Shown: positions 1 through 10,150 of the stretch, one piece after another
Layout of the letters: each line of letters opens with the position of its first letter
Numbering within the stretch: position 1 is the stretch's first letter
From: Polyangium fumosum
Lineage (GTDB): Bacteria > Myxococcota_A > Polyangia > Polyangiales > Polyangiaceae
Length of the DNA: 64,000 nt
Direction: 5' to 3'
Assembly: GCF_005144585.1 (NCBI RefSeq)
Contig: NZ_SSMQ01000014.1
Coordinates: forward strand, 147,963-211,962
The notes under the pieces: generated by a model
Told to the model about the DNA's origin: nothing
Seen by the model: only the letters and a program-made list of their open reading frames with translations
Database searches by the model: none
Program-made: the position numbers and the translations under genes

Positions 1-29
1 TGCCTGTACTGTAGCAAGGCTCCGGCCTT

Positions 30-64
30 CATGGCGCATTGTGTCGTCGCGTTCGTGCGCCATG
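30..64. repeat. Perfect inverted repeat downstream of groEL
   Basis: Nine-base arms CATGGCGCA (30-38) and TGCGCCATG (56-64) are perfect reverse complements separated by 17 bases. No gene covers this stretch: bases 1-199 lie beyond the groEL stop and contain only this dyad and the stem-loop at 95-129. It may be an operator or a transcript-end structure belonging to a gene left of the window; the sequence does not decide which. Confidence 0.4.
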
Positions 65-94
65 GAAAGCAAAAAGCCGACCCCGTTGATGCTT

Positions 95-129
95 GGGGGC
101 TCCGCTCGGGCTTTCCGAGCTACGCCCCC
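95..129 (-). terminator. Stem-loop after groEL, possible terminator
   Basis: GGGGGC (95-100) pairs with GCCCCC (124-129). After a 3x3 internal loop, GCTCGG (104-109) pairs with CCGAGC (115-120) around a 5-base loop. It lies about 70 bases beyond the groEL stop. There is no clear T-run on the minus strand, so it is a terminator or RNA-stabilising hairpin by position and stability only. Confidence 0.4.
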
Positions 130-199
130 AAACCCCCGACGAGGCCGGCCTTCGCTGTTCTTTCACGATTGCGTCGTGGGTGTCACGACGCGCTTCGGA

Positions 200-2162
<1,963 letters not shown>

Positions 2163-2286
2163 CGTGAAACCCTCCGGGGGTGGCCGAGAGCCACCAGATC
2201 CCATTCGCAATGGGCAGGCGCGGAGCGCGCGCATTCATGCTTGGCGCCCCCGCCACATGCCCGATGAGCTTGCGGTTTTTCGATTG

Positions 2287-2313
2287 TTAGCACTCACGGA
2301 GGGTGAGTGCTAA
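2287..2313 (-). promoter_or_regulatory. CIRCE operator (HrcA binding site)
   Basis: TTAGCACTC (2287-2295), nine bases, then GAGTGCTAA (2305-2313) is a perfect CIRCE inverted repeat with the canonical 9-base spacer. CIRCE is the binding site of the HrcA repressor in front of groE and dnaK operons in many bacteria. Here it sits immediately downstream of the predicted transcription start of groES-groEL, where bound HrcA would block transcription. No hrcA gene is in the window. Confidence 0.97.
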
Positions 2314-2325
2314 CGAGCGGCCCGG

Positions 2326-2353
2326 AAGATAGTCATGGTCGTTCGGCTGTCAA
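2326..2353 (-). promoter_or_regulatory. Sigma-70 promoter of groES-groEL
   Basis: Read on the minus strand, TTGACA (2353-2348, perfect -35) and TATCTT (2331-2326, -10) are separated by 16 bases. The start would fall near 2319, directly before the CIRCE repeat. This is a classic vegetative promoter with a HrcA roadblock rather than a heat-shock-sigma promoter. Confidence 0.85.
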
Positions 2354-2615
2354 GCGGCCGAAATTCGCGGCCGAAACGATCGCTGGCAGCCGCCCCCCGG
2401 GGTGGCCACAAATCCTCGGAATCCCTCGTAAAACCGTCTGCCGTGTGCTGGGCGTCGTGCGCCCGCTGCGGTAGATTCCGTTCATGAGGCCCGCGTCCGG
2501 CCCCGCGCCGTCCGCGAGCCTCTGCCGCCGGTCTTTCGAGGACGAGCTGTTCAACCGGGCGCGTGGCGCCTGCTGGATCCCGGTCCCAAGCGCCCCGTCC
2601 AGGACGAGGTGCCCC

Positions 2616-3224
2616 GTGAGCCGTACAACCAATATCGCGATCTCTCCCAGTATCTCCGACTACTTCATGGACGCCGTCGGCGATGCGCTGCGCGCGCGGA
2701 AGATCGAGGCCTCCGCGGCGGCGTCGCATTACCTCGTCGGGGTTCTCTGTGATTATGCCCACCCCAGCGAGGACAACGAGCCGGCTTTTTCCCGGCCCCT
2801 CGCTTTCCAGCTCCACGACGCGCTCGAGGCCTCGGGGACCACGCGCTTCCGCCGCCTGCGCGCGCTCGGGGACGGCGTGCTCTACGGGATCGGTTTTTTC
2901 GGCGGCCACGTCGACATCCGCGGGATCGACCGCGGCTACGTGATCCGCGTCGGCGCGACCGCGTACGACAACGCCTCGGCCATGCTGCGCACGCCGGGCC
3001 AGCGCGCGACCCACGACGTCCTGTCCGAGCTCGCCGATCGCTTCGAGCAATTCGTGGAGGTCCTGAACGAGGTCGCCGACGGCGCCATCGCGCAGGGCGC
3101 GCAGGGCCAGCGCGGGCTGCTCAAGCTCTACGAGCGCTGGCTCCGCACGGGCTCGTCGCGCATCGCGGAGGAGCTCGGCGCGCGTGGGCTCGTCGCGACA
3201 CGTGGAAAGGAGGGCGTTCACTGA
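2616..3224 (+). CDS. Conserved-looking protein of unknown function, first of a coupled pair
   Basis: I do not recognise this 202-residue protein. The start chosen is the GTG at 2616 (VSRTTNIAIS), because GGACGAGG lies six bases upstream; an ATG at 2484 would add 44 residues of Arg/Pro-rich sequence that looks untranslated. There is no signal peptide or membrane segment. It is mostly helical, with a hydrophobic Gly-rich stretch near residues 105-120 (LRALGDGVLYGIGFFGGHVD). The stop overlaps the next gene's ATG by one base, so the two are translationally coupled and probably act together. Confidence 0.75.
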   Translation: MSRTTNIAISPSISDYFMDAVGDALRARKIEASAAASHYLVGVLCDYAHPSEDNEPAFSRPLAFQLHDALEASGTTRFRRLRALGDGVLYGIGFFGGHVDIRGIDRGYVIRVGATAYDNASAMLRTPGQRATHDVLSELADRFEQFVEVLNEVADGAIAQGAQGQRGLLKLYERWLRTGSSRIAEELGARGLVATRGKEGVH

Positions 3225-3832
3225 TGGCGCCCTCGCTGCCAGCACGCATTCAGGCAGCGCTCGAAGGCACGTACGGCATCCCGGAGGCGCCCTCGGTGGA
3301 GGATTTCATCCAGCCGATCGACGCGTCCGAGGACGAAGGCCGCGAGGTCCTTTTCGTGCGCGAGGACGAGGACGGCGTCTCGATGGCGCTTCATTTGCCG
3401 CGCGCGGCGCTCGAACCGAAGAGCCCGTCGTTTGATCTGCTCTGCCAGGTCGTGGAAGGCGTGAGCCATTTCCTCTGCCTGGCCGAGCGCGCGCGTCGAG
3501 AGCTCCCGGTCACGCAGTTCGAGCTGGAGCTCCAGGCCGAGGTCGACAAGTACGTGCTCTTCGTGCACGGCCCGCTCGCCGCGCGGCGCTTCGATCCCAG
3601 CCGCGCGGCCCGCATCCGCGCGCGCCTCTTCGAGGCCGTGGCGTATCTCCATCCGCCTGGCACCGAGCGCGGCGATCGCTACCGCCTCGCCAATGATCTC
3701 GCCGCGCGCTTCGCGGGCAGGCTCGAAGAGAGCTTCGCGCGGCGTGGCCACTTCGATCGGATGCGCCGCGCGCTCCGCTCTTTCTACGCGGCCGGACAAT
3801 CCGACAAGATCAGCCTCGCCCGCGCGGCTTAG
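3224..3832 (+). CDS. Protein of unknown function, second of a coupled pair
   Basis: This is a soluble 202-residue protein with no recognised domain. Its ATG overlaps the stop of the upstream gene (TGATG) and is preceded by a strong GGAAAGGAGGG ribosome site, so it is very likely a real gene co-translated with its neighbour. It has an acidic N-terminal third (IDASEDEGREVLFVREDEDG) and a basic, helical C-terminus. Its last four bases overlap the end of the convergent epimerase gene. No function is proposed. Confidence 0.75.
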   Translation: MAPSLPARIQAALEGTYGIPEAPSVEDFIQPIDASEDEGREVLFVREDEDGVSMALHLPRAALEPKSPSFDLLCQVVEGVSHFLCLAERARRELPVTQFELELQAEVDKYVLFVHGPLAARRFDPSRAARIRARLFEAVAYLHPPGTERGDRYRLANDLAARFAGRLEESFARRGHFDRMRRALRSFYAAGQSDKISLARAA

Positions 3833-4836
3833 ACCATCCCGTTCGTCCGGAAATACTCGATCGCGTGCTCGACCGAGGTCCGGAGCGGCGTGCAGGGCAT
3901 GCCGAGCTCGCGCCGGGCCTTCTCGCCGTTGAAGTAGGCGTACTCCTGCATGTAGCGGACGCTCTTGTACGTCGCGAGCGGCGGCGCGTGGCTCACGTGA
4001 TCGGACCAGGATTCGAGGCCGAAGGCCATCGCTCGCGCGAGGCCCGAGGGGATCGGCAGGCGCGGCGGCGTCTTCCCCGCGACCTCGGCGACGAGCTCGA
4101 GGAACGCGCGGAACGAGATGTTGTGGTTTCCCAGGATGTACCGCTCGCCGAAGCGCCCGCGGGTCTCGGCCGCGACGTGCGCCGCGGCGACGTCGTCCAC
4201 GTCGACCGCGCAGAACCCGCCTTTCCCCACGCCGGGCATCTTTCCGCGGAGGAACGAGAGGATGATCCCGCCCGTCGGCGTGGGCCCGATGTCACGCGGG
4301 CCGAAGGGGAACGCGGGGTTCACGATCACCACGGGAAAACCGGACTCGGCGAGGCGCATGACGACCCGCTCGGCGTGGTACTTCGAGGCGATGTAGTCGT
4401 TCGCGATGTTCCAGAGGTTCCACGGCGTCGACTCGTCGGCGGGGCTCGCGTCGTCCTTCAAGCCGACGGCCGCGATCGAGGACGTGTAGATTACGCGGCG
4501 AACGCCGACGTCGCGGGCCGCGAGGAGCGAGGTCAACGTGCCCTCGATGTTGACGCGGTGGATCGGCGTCGGATCGGGCATCCACACCTTGTAGATGGCC
4601 GCGAGGTGGTAAAACGCGCCCGCGCCTTCGAGCGCGTTGCGCATCCCCTTCGCGTCGCAGACGTCGACCTCGACGCGCTCGACACGATCCGCGGGCAAAC
4701 CTTCGAGGTTTTTCGGGTTGGCGCCGGGCTCGACGAGCGCGCGCACCTTGCGGCCCTCTTCGAGCAGCTTGCGCACGACGGCCGAGCCGATGAATCCCGT
4801 GGCGCCGCTCACGGCGGCGAGGTCCTGCGTGGTCAT
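3829..4836 (-). CDS. NAD-dependent epimerase/dehydratase, HpnA-like
   Basis: This is an extended short-chain dehydrogenase/reductase of 335 residues. The NAD(P)-binding GATGFIG motif is at residues 11-17, the catalytic Y148-x3-K152 pair is present (YIASK), and TSSIAAVG precedes it. The middle section (HLAAIYKVW, VNIEGT, VNPAFPFGPRDIGPTPTG) resembles the hopanoid-associated sugar epimerase family HpnA more than generic dihydroflavonol reductases. HpnA proteins act in side-chain modification of bacteriohopanepolyols, but no squalene-hopene cyclase or other hpn gene is adjacent, so the pathway is an inference. It ends tail to tail with the upstream unknown pair and is divergent from the response regulator. 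Confidence 0.85.
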   Translation of the reverse strand: MTTQDLAAVSGATGFIGSAVVRKLLEEGRKVRALVEPGANPKNLEGLPADRVERVEVDVCDAKGMRNALEGAGAFYHLAAIYKVWMPDPTPIHRVNIEGTLTSLLAARDVGVRRVIYTSSIAAVGLKDDASPADESTPWNLWNIANDYIASKYHAERVVMRLAESGFPVVIVNPAFPFGPRDIGPTPTGGIILSFLRGKMPGVGKGGFCAVDVDDVAAAHVAAETRGRFGERYILGNHNISFRAFLELVAEVAGKTPPRLPIPSGLARAMAFGLESWSDHVSHAPPLATYKSVRYMQEYAYFNGEKARRELGMPCTPLRTSVEHAIEYFRTNGMV

Positions 4837-5087
4837 GGTGCGCCTCCATGCTCGCCCGAGTTGGCGGCCAAGGGAACGAGGTACGTCGTGGCGAAGTTCG
4901 TCCGGCGCTTCCTGATGCGTGTCCGCGTGTACGGGCAGCGCTCTACGAAGATATCGGGAATGTCCAGCCGTCCTCGTCGTTTGGGGGCAGGGACGCCTGC
5001 GCCGAGGCTCCGAGATGCTGTGGTGAAAGTGCCCGGCGCATGTAGGCCTTGACCTTCCACCCTTCCGCGTACTCTCATCCCGAAACG

Positions 5088-5855
5088 ATGTCGTCCGCCA
5101 GCACCAGCACGAAGCCCCTCACCGTCGTCGTCGCCGAGGACGAGCCCGCCATGCTGAGCCTGGTGGCTCGCCATTTGAGGACCCTCGGCTTTCAGGTCCA
5201 CGATGCCGCCGACGGCGAGACCGCCTGGCGCCTCACGCAGCAGCATCATCCCGATCTCGTGATGCTCGACGTGATGATGCCGCAGATGAGCGGCTGGGAG
5301 GTCGCGAAGCTCGTCAAGGCGCCGGGCGCCGCGGGCGGAACGCTCGCGAACACGCCGGTCCTGATGCTCACGGGCATCGGCGAGAGCATGAACGCGATGA
5401 CCTCGCCGCTCTTCGCCGACGGTTGGCTCGACAAGCCGTTCGAGTTCGCAAGGCTCGACGAGAAGATCAGCGAGCTGCTCGCGAAGTACGGCAAGGACAT
5501 GCCGCCGCGCCGCGCGCTCGACGACGCCGAGCTCGACGAGGAGCCGATCGAGGAAGCCGCGCCCCCGCCGAAGCCCGCGCGCGCCGCGAAGAAGGCGACG
5601 AAGAAGGCCACGAAGAAGGCGGCGAAGAAGCCCGCCGCAAAGAAGGCCGGCAAGGCCGCGGCGAAGGCCACCAAGACCACGAAGAAGGTGGCCACGAAGG
5701 CTGCGGCGCCGGCGAAGAAGGCGGCCGCGAAGAAGGCCACGAAGAAGGCGGCGGGCAAGGCGCCGGCCGCGAAGAAGGCGGCGAAGGGGAAGGCGACGGC
5801 GGGGCGGAAGTCGACGGCGAAGAAGCCGCGCGCGGCCGCGCGTCGATCGAGCTGA
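5088..5855 (+). CDS. Response regulator with a histone-H1-like Lys/Ala/Pro tail
   Basis: Residues 11-130 form a complete CheY-like receiver domain: acidic pocket E17-D18, phospho-acceptor D61 (MLDVMMPQMSGWEV), switch residue T95 (MLTG) and K116 (LDKPFEF). Residues from about 166 to 255 are a low-complexity AKKATKKA-type tail like eukaryotic histone H1 and bacterial Hc1/HU-tail proteins. There is no conventional DNA-binding output domain. The start is the ATG at 5088 (MSSASTSTK); a TTG 13 codons upstream is less likely. No histidine kinase is adjacent. An attractive inference is phosphorylation-controlled, sequence-nonspecific DNA binding or compaction. The alternative is a stand-alone receiver whose tail only localises it to the nucleoid. 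Confidence 0.9.
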   Translation: MSSASTSTKPLTVVVAEDEPAMLSLVARHLRTLGFQVHDAADGETAWRLTQQHHPDLVMLDVMMPQMSGWEVAKLVKAPGAAGGTLANTPVLMLTGIGESMNAMTSPLFADGWLDKPFEFARLDEKISELLAKYGKDMPPRRALDDAELDEEPIEEAAPPPKPARAAKKATKKATKKAAKKPAAKKAGKAAAKATKTTKKVATKAAAPAKKAAAKKATKKAAGKAPAAKKAAKGKATAGRKSTAKKPRAAARRSS

Positions 5856-5877
5856 CGGCGCGAAGGCCTGCACGAGG

Positions 5878-5912
5878 AGGGCGCAGCGGACGGTCTTCGT
5901 CCGACGCGCCCT
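5878..5912 (+). terminator. Probable terminator hairpin of the response regulator gene
   Basis: AGGGCGC (5878-5884) pairs with GCGCCCT (5906-5912), enclosing a second stem GGACG/CGTCC. It starts 22 bases after the stop codon and is followed by TCGTCGTTTG, a weak T-tract. Confidence 0.5.
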
Positions 5913-6013
5913 TCGTCGTTTGTGGCTGCGTCGGGCCGTGACGTTCCTGGAGGCGGGTAGGGGGGCGCCCCGAACGCGCTCGCGCCTCGGGGGAATCCTC
6001 CCGGCGCGTGGGG

Positions 6014-6085
6014 CGTAAGATCGCGCTGCGCGGCGCGTTCCGAGGGTAGGAACTTACGGGCGCCCGAAACGTCAACAGCTACAAT
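6014..6085 (+). promoter_or_regulatory. Stem-loop and TACAAT -10-like box before the MoxR/vWA cluster
   Basis: CGTAAG (6014-6019) pairs with CTTACG (6053-6058), enclosing an inner GTTCC/GGAAC hairpin. TACAAT at 6080-6085 resembles a -10 box about 58 bases before the first gene of the cluster; no -35 at ideal spacing is evident. It probably carries the promoter of the five-gene cluster, but the exact start is uncertain. Confidence 0.35.
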
Positions 6086-6142
6086 GACGCCCCTCACCTC
6101 CCGGCGATCGGTCCTCCCGGGGCGATCGGAGCGACTTCTACC

Positions 6143-8128
6143 GTGAGCGATCACCGTACCCAAGGGCTCTCTCGCATCCGCCGCGCCGCCGCGATCGTCT
6201 CGCTCCGGCTGCGCATCGCGCGGGCCGTACGTTACCTGCCGAACGCGCTCACGTTGGCGTTCGCCGTCGTCGCGGGCACCCTCGCGTGCCGCAAGTTGTT
6301 CCCCGACCACGTCTCCGAGCAGCGCGCGCGCCACATCCTGATCGGCGCCGCCGCGGCCGTCGTCGCCGTCGCGCTCGTGGGCCTCCTCCGCAAGCTCCCG
6401 CCGCGCGCCGGCACGATCGCGCTCGATCGTCATCACAAACTCCACGACCGGCTCACGAACGCGCTCGCCTTCGATGCCCTCAAGGCGTCCGACCGCACGC
6501 CGCTCATGGAGGTCGCCATCGATGACGCGTGCGAGAACGCGCGGGATCTGAAGCCCGGCAAGGCCGCGCCGATTCGTTTGCCCTCCGACTATTTCGCGGC
6601 GTTCTTGGTCGGCGTGGGTGCCGTCGCGCTCGCGCTCTTCGAGATCCGCACGCCCATCAAGGAGGCGCCGCCGCAGCTCCGCACGATCGACGCGGTCGCG
6701 CTCTCGGACGACGATCTGGAGCTCTTCCGCGAGGCCGCGAAGGAGCTCGCGAAGAAGGAGCAGACGCCCGAGGTGCAGGCCGCGATCGAGCGGTTCAACC
6801 AGCTCGTCGAGGACATCGCGAACAAGCGGCTCGATCGCACGGAGGCCTTCCGCAAGATGGAGGCCATCGAGCGTGACCTCTTGAAGGGCGCCGAGGCCGA
6901 TCGGAAGGCGCTCGAAGAGGCGCTCGAGCAGATGGGCAAGGACCTCGAATCGAGCGAGCTCTCGAAGCCGGTCGGCGAGTCGCTGAAGAAGAAGGACCTC
7001 GAGAAGGCGAAGAAGGACCTGAAGGAGCTCGCCGAGCGGCTGCGCGACGCGAAGAAGAAGCCGGACAAGGCCTCGCTGGAGCGGCTCAAGGACGCGCTGA
7101 AGAAGGCTGCGGAGCGGCAGAAGGACGCGCTCGCCGCGATCAACGAGAAGCGCGCCGAGGTCCGCGAGGAGCTGCTCAAGAAGAAGCAAAAGAAGAACGA
7201 GCAGGACGGCGGCCCGCCGGACGAGCAAGAGGAGCGCCTGCTCAAGAAGAAAGAGCGCGAGCTCGAGCGGCTCGATCGCGAGGCGGAGAAGCAAGAGCGC
7301 GTCGGGCGGCAGCTCGACAAACTCGATCGCGCGCTCGCGAAGGCGGCCGAGGATCTGATGCGCGAGCTCGGCGCTTCCGCCGAGGATCTCGAACAAGCGG
7401 CCGAGGACATCAACCGCATGCAGCAGGAGGAGATGTCCGAGAAGGAGAAGGAAGAGCTCCGGCAGCGGCTCGAAGAGCTGCGCGAGATGCTCCGGCAGCA
7501 GGGGCAATCGGGCAAGCAGCGCATGTCCCGCATGCTCCGCTTCGGCAAACGCGCGCGTGGCGGTCAGGGGCAAGGTCAGCCGCAGCAGGGCCAGGGCCAG
7601 CAGGGTCAGGGCCAAGACGGGCAAGAGGGCCAAGAGGGCCAAGAGGGCGAGGGCCAGAACGGCCAGAACGGCGGCCAGCAGAGCGGTGGTCAGGGCAAAC
7701 AGTGGGTGATCGGCCCCGGCGGCAAGCGGATGCTCGTCCTGTCGCAAGGCGGCGGCGGCCAGGGGCAGGGACAAGGCCAGGGCGAGGGGCAAGGCCAGGG
7801 CGAGGGCCAGGGGCAGGGCGGCCAGGGCACGGAGCCGGGCGGCAAGGGCGTCGGCTCGGGGCACGACGGCGACATCGCCGGCAAGCGCACCGATCCCAAG
7901 ATGGGGACGCAGGACGTGCAGGCCCAGGGCCTCGACAGCGGCGGCGGCCCGTCGAACAGCGAGGTGATCCTCGCGGCGGCCGAGAAGGGCTTCCGGGGCG
8001 GCGGCTACAAGAAGGTCTTCACGCAGTACAAGACCGTCGCCGAGGAGCAAATCAACAAAGAAACGGTGCCCGACGGGTACCGTTTCTTTGTGCACCGCTA
8101 TTTCCAGCTCATTCGCCCCAGGGAGTGA
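6143..8128 (+). CDS. DUF4175-like membrane protein with coiled coil and Gln/Gly-rich region
   Basis: The 661-residue protein begins at a GTG. It has two N-terminal transmembrane segments (about residues 35-50 and 65-80) and a third near 155-170. A very long charged coiled coil (about residues 190-470) follows, with repeated KKK, EEL and RLEEL patterns. After this come 150 residues of Gln/Gly repeats (GQGQGEGQGQ) and a short C-terminal domain. The order matches the large DUF4175-type protein found upstream of moxR/DUF58/vWA genes in alphaproteobacteria and myxobacteria, although sequence identity to DUF4175 could not be tested. It is 52 bases upstream of moxR and heads the cluster. It probably acts as an envelope scaffold for the downstream vWA proteins. 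Confidence 0.75.
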   Translation: MSDHRTQGLSRIRRAAAIVSLRLRIARAVRYLPNALTLAFAVVAGTLACRKLFPDHVSEQRARHILIGAAAAVVAVALVGLLRKLPPRAGTIALDRHHKLHDRLTNALAFDALKASDRTPLMEVAIDDACENARDLKPGKAAPIRLPSDYFAAFLVGVGAVALALFEIRTPIKEAPPQLRTIDAVALSDDDLELFREAAKELAKKEQTPEVQAAIERFNQLVEDIANKRLDRTEAFRKMEAIERDLLKGAEADRKALEEALEQMGKDLESSELSKPVGESLKKKDLEKAKKDLKELAERLRDAKKKPDKASLERLKDALKKAAERQKDALAAINEKRAEVREELLKKKQKKNEQDGGPPDEQEERLLKKKERELERLDREAEKQERVGRQLDKLDRALAKAAEDLMRELGASAEDLEQAAEDINRMQQEEMSEKEKEELRQRLEELREMLRQQGQSGKQRMSRMLRFGKRARGGQGQGQPQQGQGQQGQGQDGQEGQEGQEGEGQNGQNGGQQSGGQGKQWVIGPGGKRMLVLSQGGGGQGQGQGQGEGQGQGEGQGQGGQGTEPGGKGVGSGHDGDIAGKRTDPKMGTQDVQAQGLDSGGGPSNSEVILAAAEKGFRGGGYKKVFTQYKTVAEEQINKETVPDGYRFFVHRYFQLIRPRE

Positions 8129-8180
8129 GCGGCGCGCGCGGGCACGATTGGTTTTTCCAAGTAGAACGATAGGGGAAGAG

Positions 8181-9185
<1,005 letters not shown>

Positions 9186-9199
9186 GGACCGTCCTCGCC

Positions 9200-10147
9200 A
9201 TGGGTGTGCTCGAGTTCCTGGGGCTCCGGCCCGACAAGCCGTCCTTGCGCCGCGGCGGCGCGGCGGGCGAAGACGACCTCTTCGACGACGAGTTCCAGCG
9301 CAAGCTCGAGTACCTCGCGATGGTGAGCCGCCGCGTGTTCTCGGGCGCGATGCGCGCCGAGCGCCGGACGAAGAAGACGGGCTCGGGCATCGAGTTCGCC
9401 GATCACCGCGACTACGCGCCCGGCGACGACATCCGTTACCTCGACTGGAGCGCCTACCAGAAGTTCGATCGGCTCCTCATCCGCCTCTACGAGGAGGAAG
9501 AGGATCTTGCGATCTACTTCATCCTCGACACGTCCTCGTCGATGGGCTTCGGCGAGGGAGAGAAGCTCCGGCAGGCGAAGCGCCTCTGCGCGGCGCTCGC
9601 GTACGTGGGCCTGGCGAACCTCGATCGGATCGCGATCGTCGCCGCCACCGACGAGGTCAGCGGGCGGATGCCGACGACGCGCGGCAAGGCGCGCATCTTC
9701 CGCATCTTCCGCTTCCTCAACGGCGTGAAGGCCGAGGGCCCGACGGACCTCGGCGCGGCGATGAAGACGTTCGTCGCGCAGCACAAGCGCCGCGGCCTCG
9801 CCGTGTTGCTCACCGACCTCTACGATCCGGAGGGCTTCGAGCGCGGGATCAATGCGCTGCGCTTCAACCGCTTCGAGCCCTACGTGATCCACCTCGTCGA
9901 TCGGAACGACGCGCGGCCCGACATCAAGGGCGACGTGCGCGTCTACGACTGCGAGACGGGCCAGGAGCGCGAGGTCACGGTCACGGCCAAGGTGCTCGAA
10001 AAATATCAGCAGGCGTACGAAGGCTACCTGGACGAGGTGCAGCGGTTCTGCACGACGCGCCAGGTGAGTTACTTCCGCGCCGACGTCGACGTGTCCTTCG
10101 ACGAGCTCATCCTCCGCGTCTTCCGCCGCGGCGGCTTCCTCCGGTAG
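9200..10147 (+). CDS. DUF58 / vWA-like protein
   Basis: This 315-residue soluble protein has the DUF58 signature (FADHRDYAPGDDIRYLDW, near residue 70) followed by a vWA-like fold with a MIDAS DTSSSM motif and later GPTDLGAA. It starts 14 bases after moxR and ends three bases before the next gene. DUF58 proteins are the standard cytoplasmic partners of MoxR. In several bacteria such clusters support envelope integrity or assembly of metalloenzymes, but the substrate of this one cannot be read from the sequence. Confidence 0.92.
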   Translation: MGVLEFLGLRPDKPSLRRGGAAGEDDLFDDEFQRKLEYLAMVSRRVFSGAMRAERRTKKTGSGIEFADHRDYAPGDDIRYLDWSAYQKFDRLLIRLYEEEEDLAIYFILDTSSSMGFGEGEKLRQAKRLCAALAYVGLANLDRIAIVAATDEVSGRMPTTRGKARIFRIFRFLNGVKAEGPTDLGAAMKTFVAQHKRRGLAVLLTDLYDPEGFERGINALRFNRFEPYVIHLVDRNDARPDIKGDVRVYDCETGQEREVTVTAKVLEKYQQAYEGYLDEVQRFCTTRQVSYFRADVDVSFDELILRVFRRGGFLR

Positions 10148-10150
10148 GCC

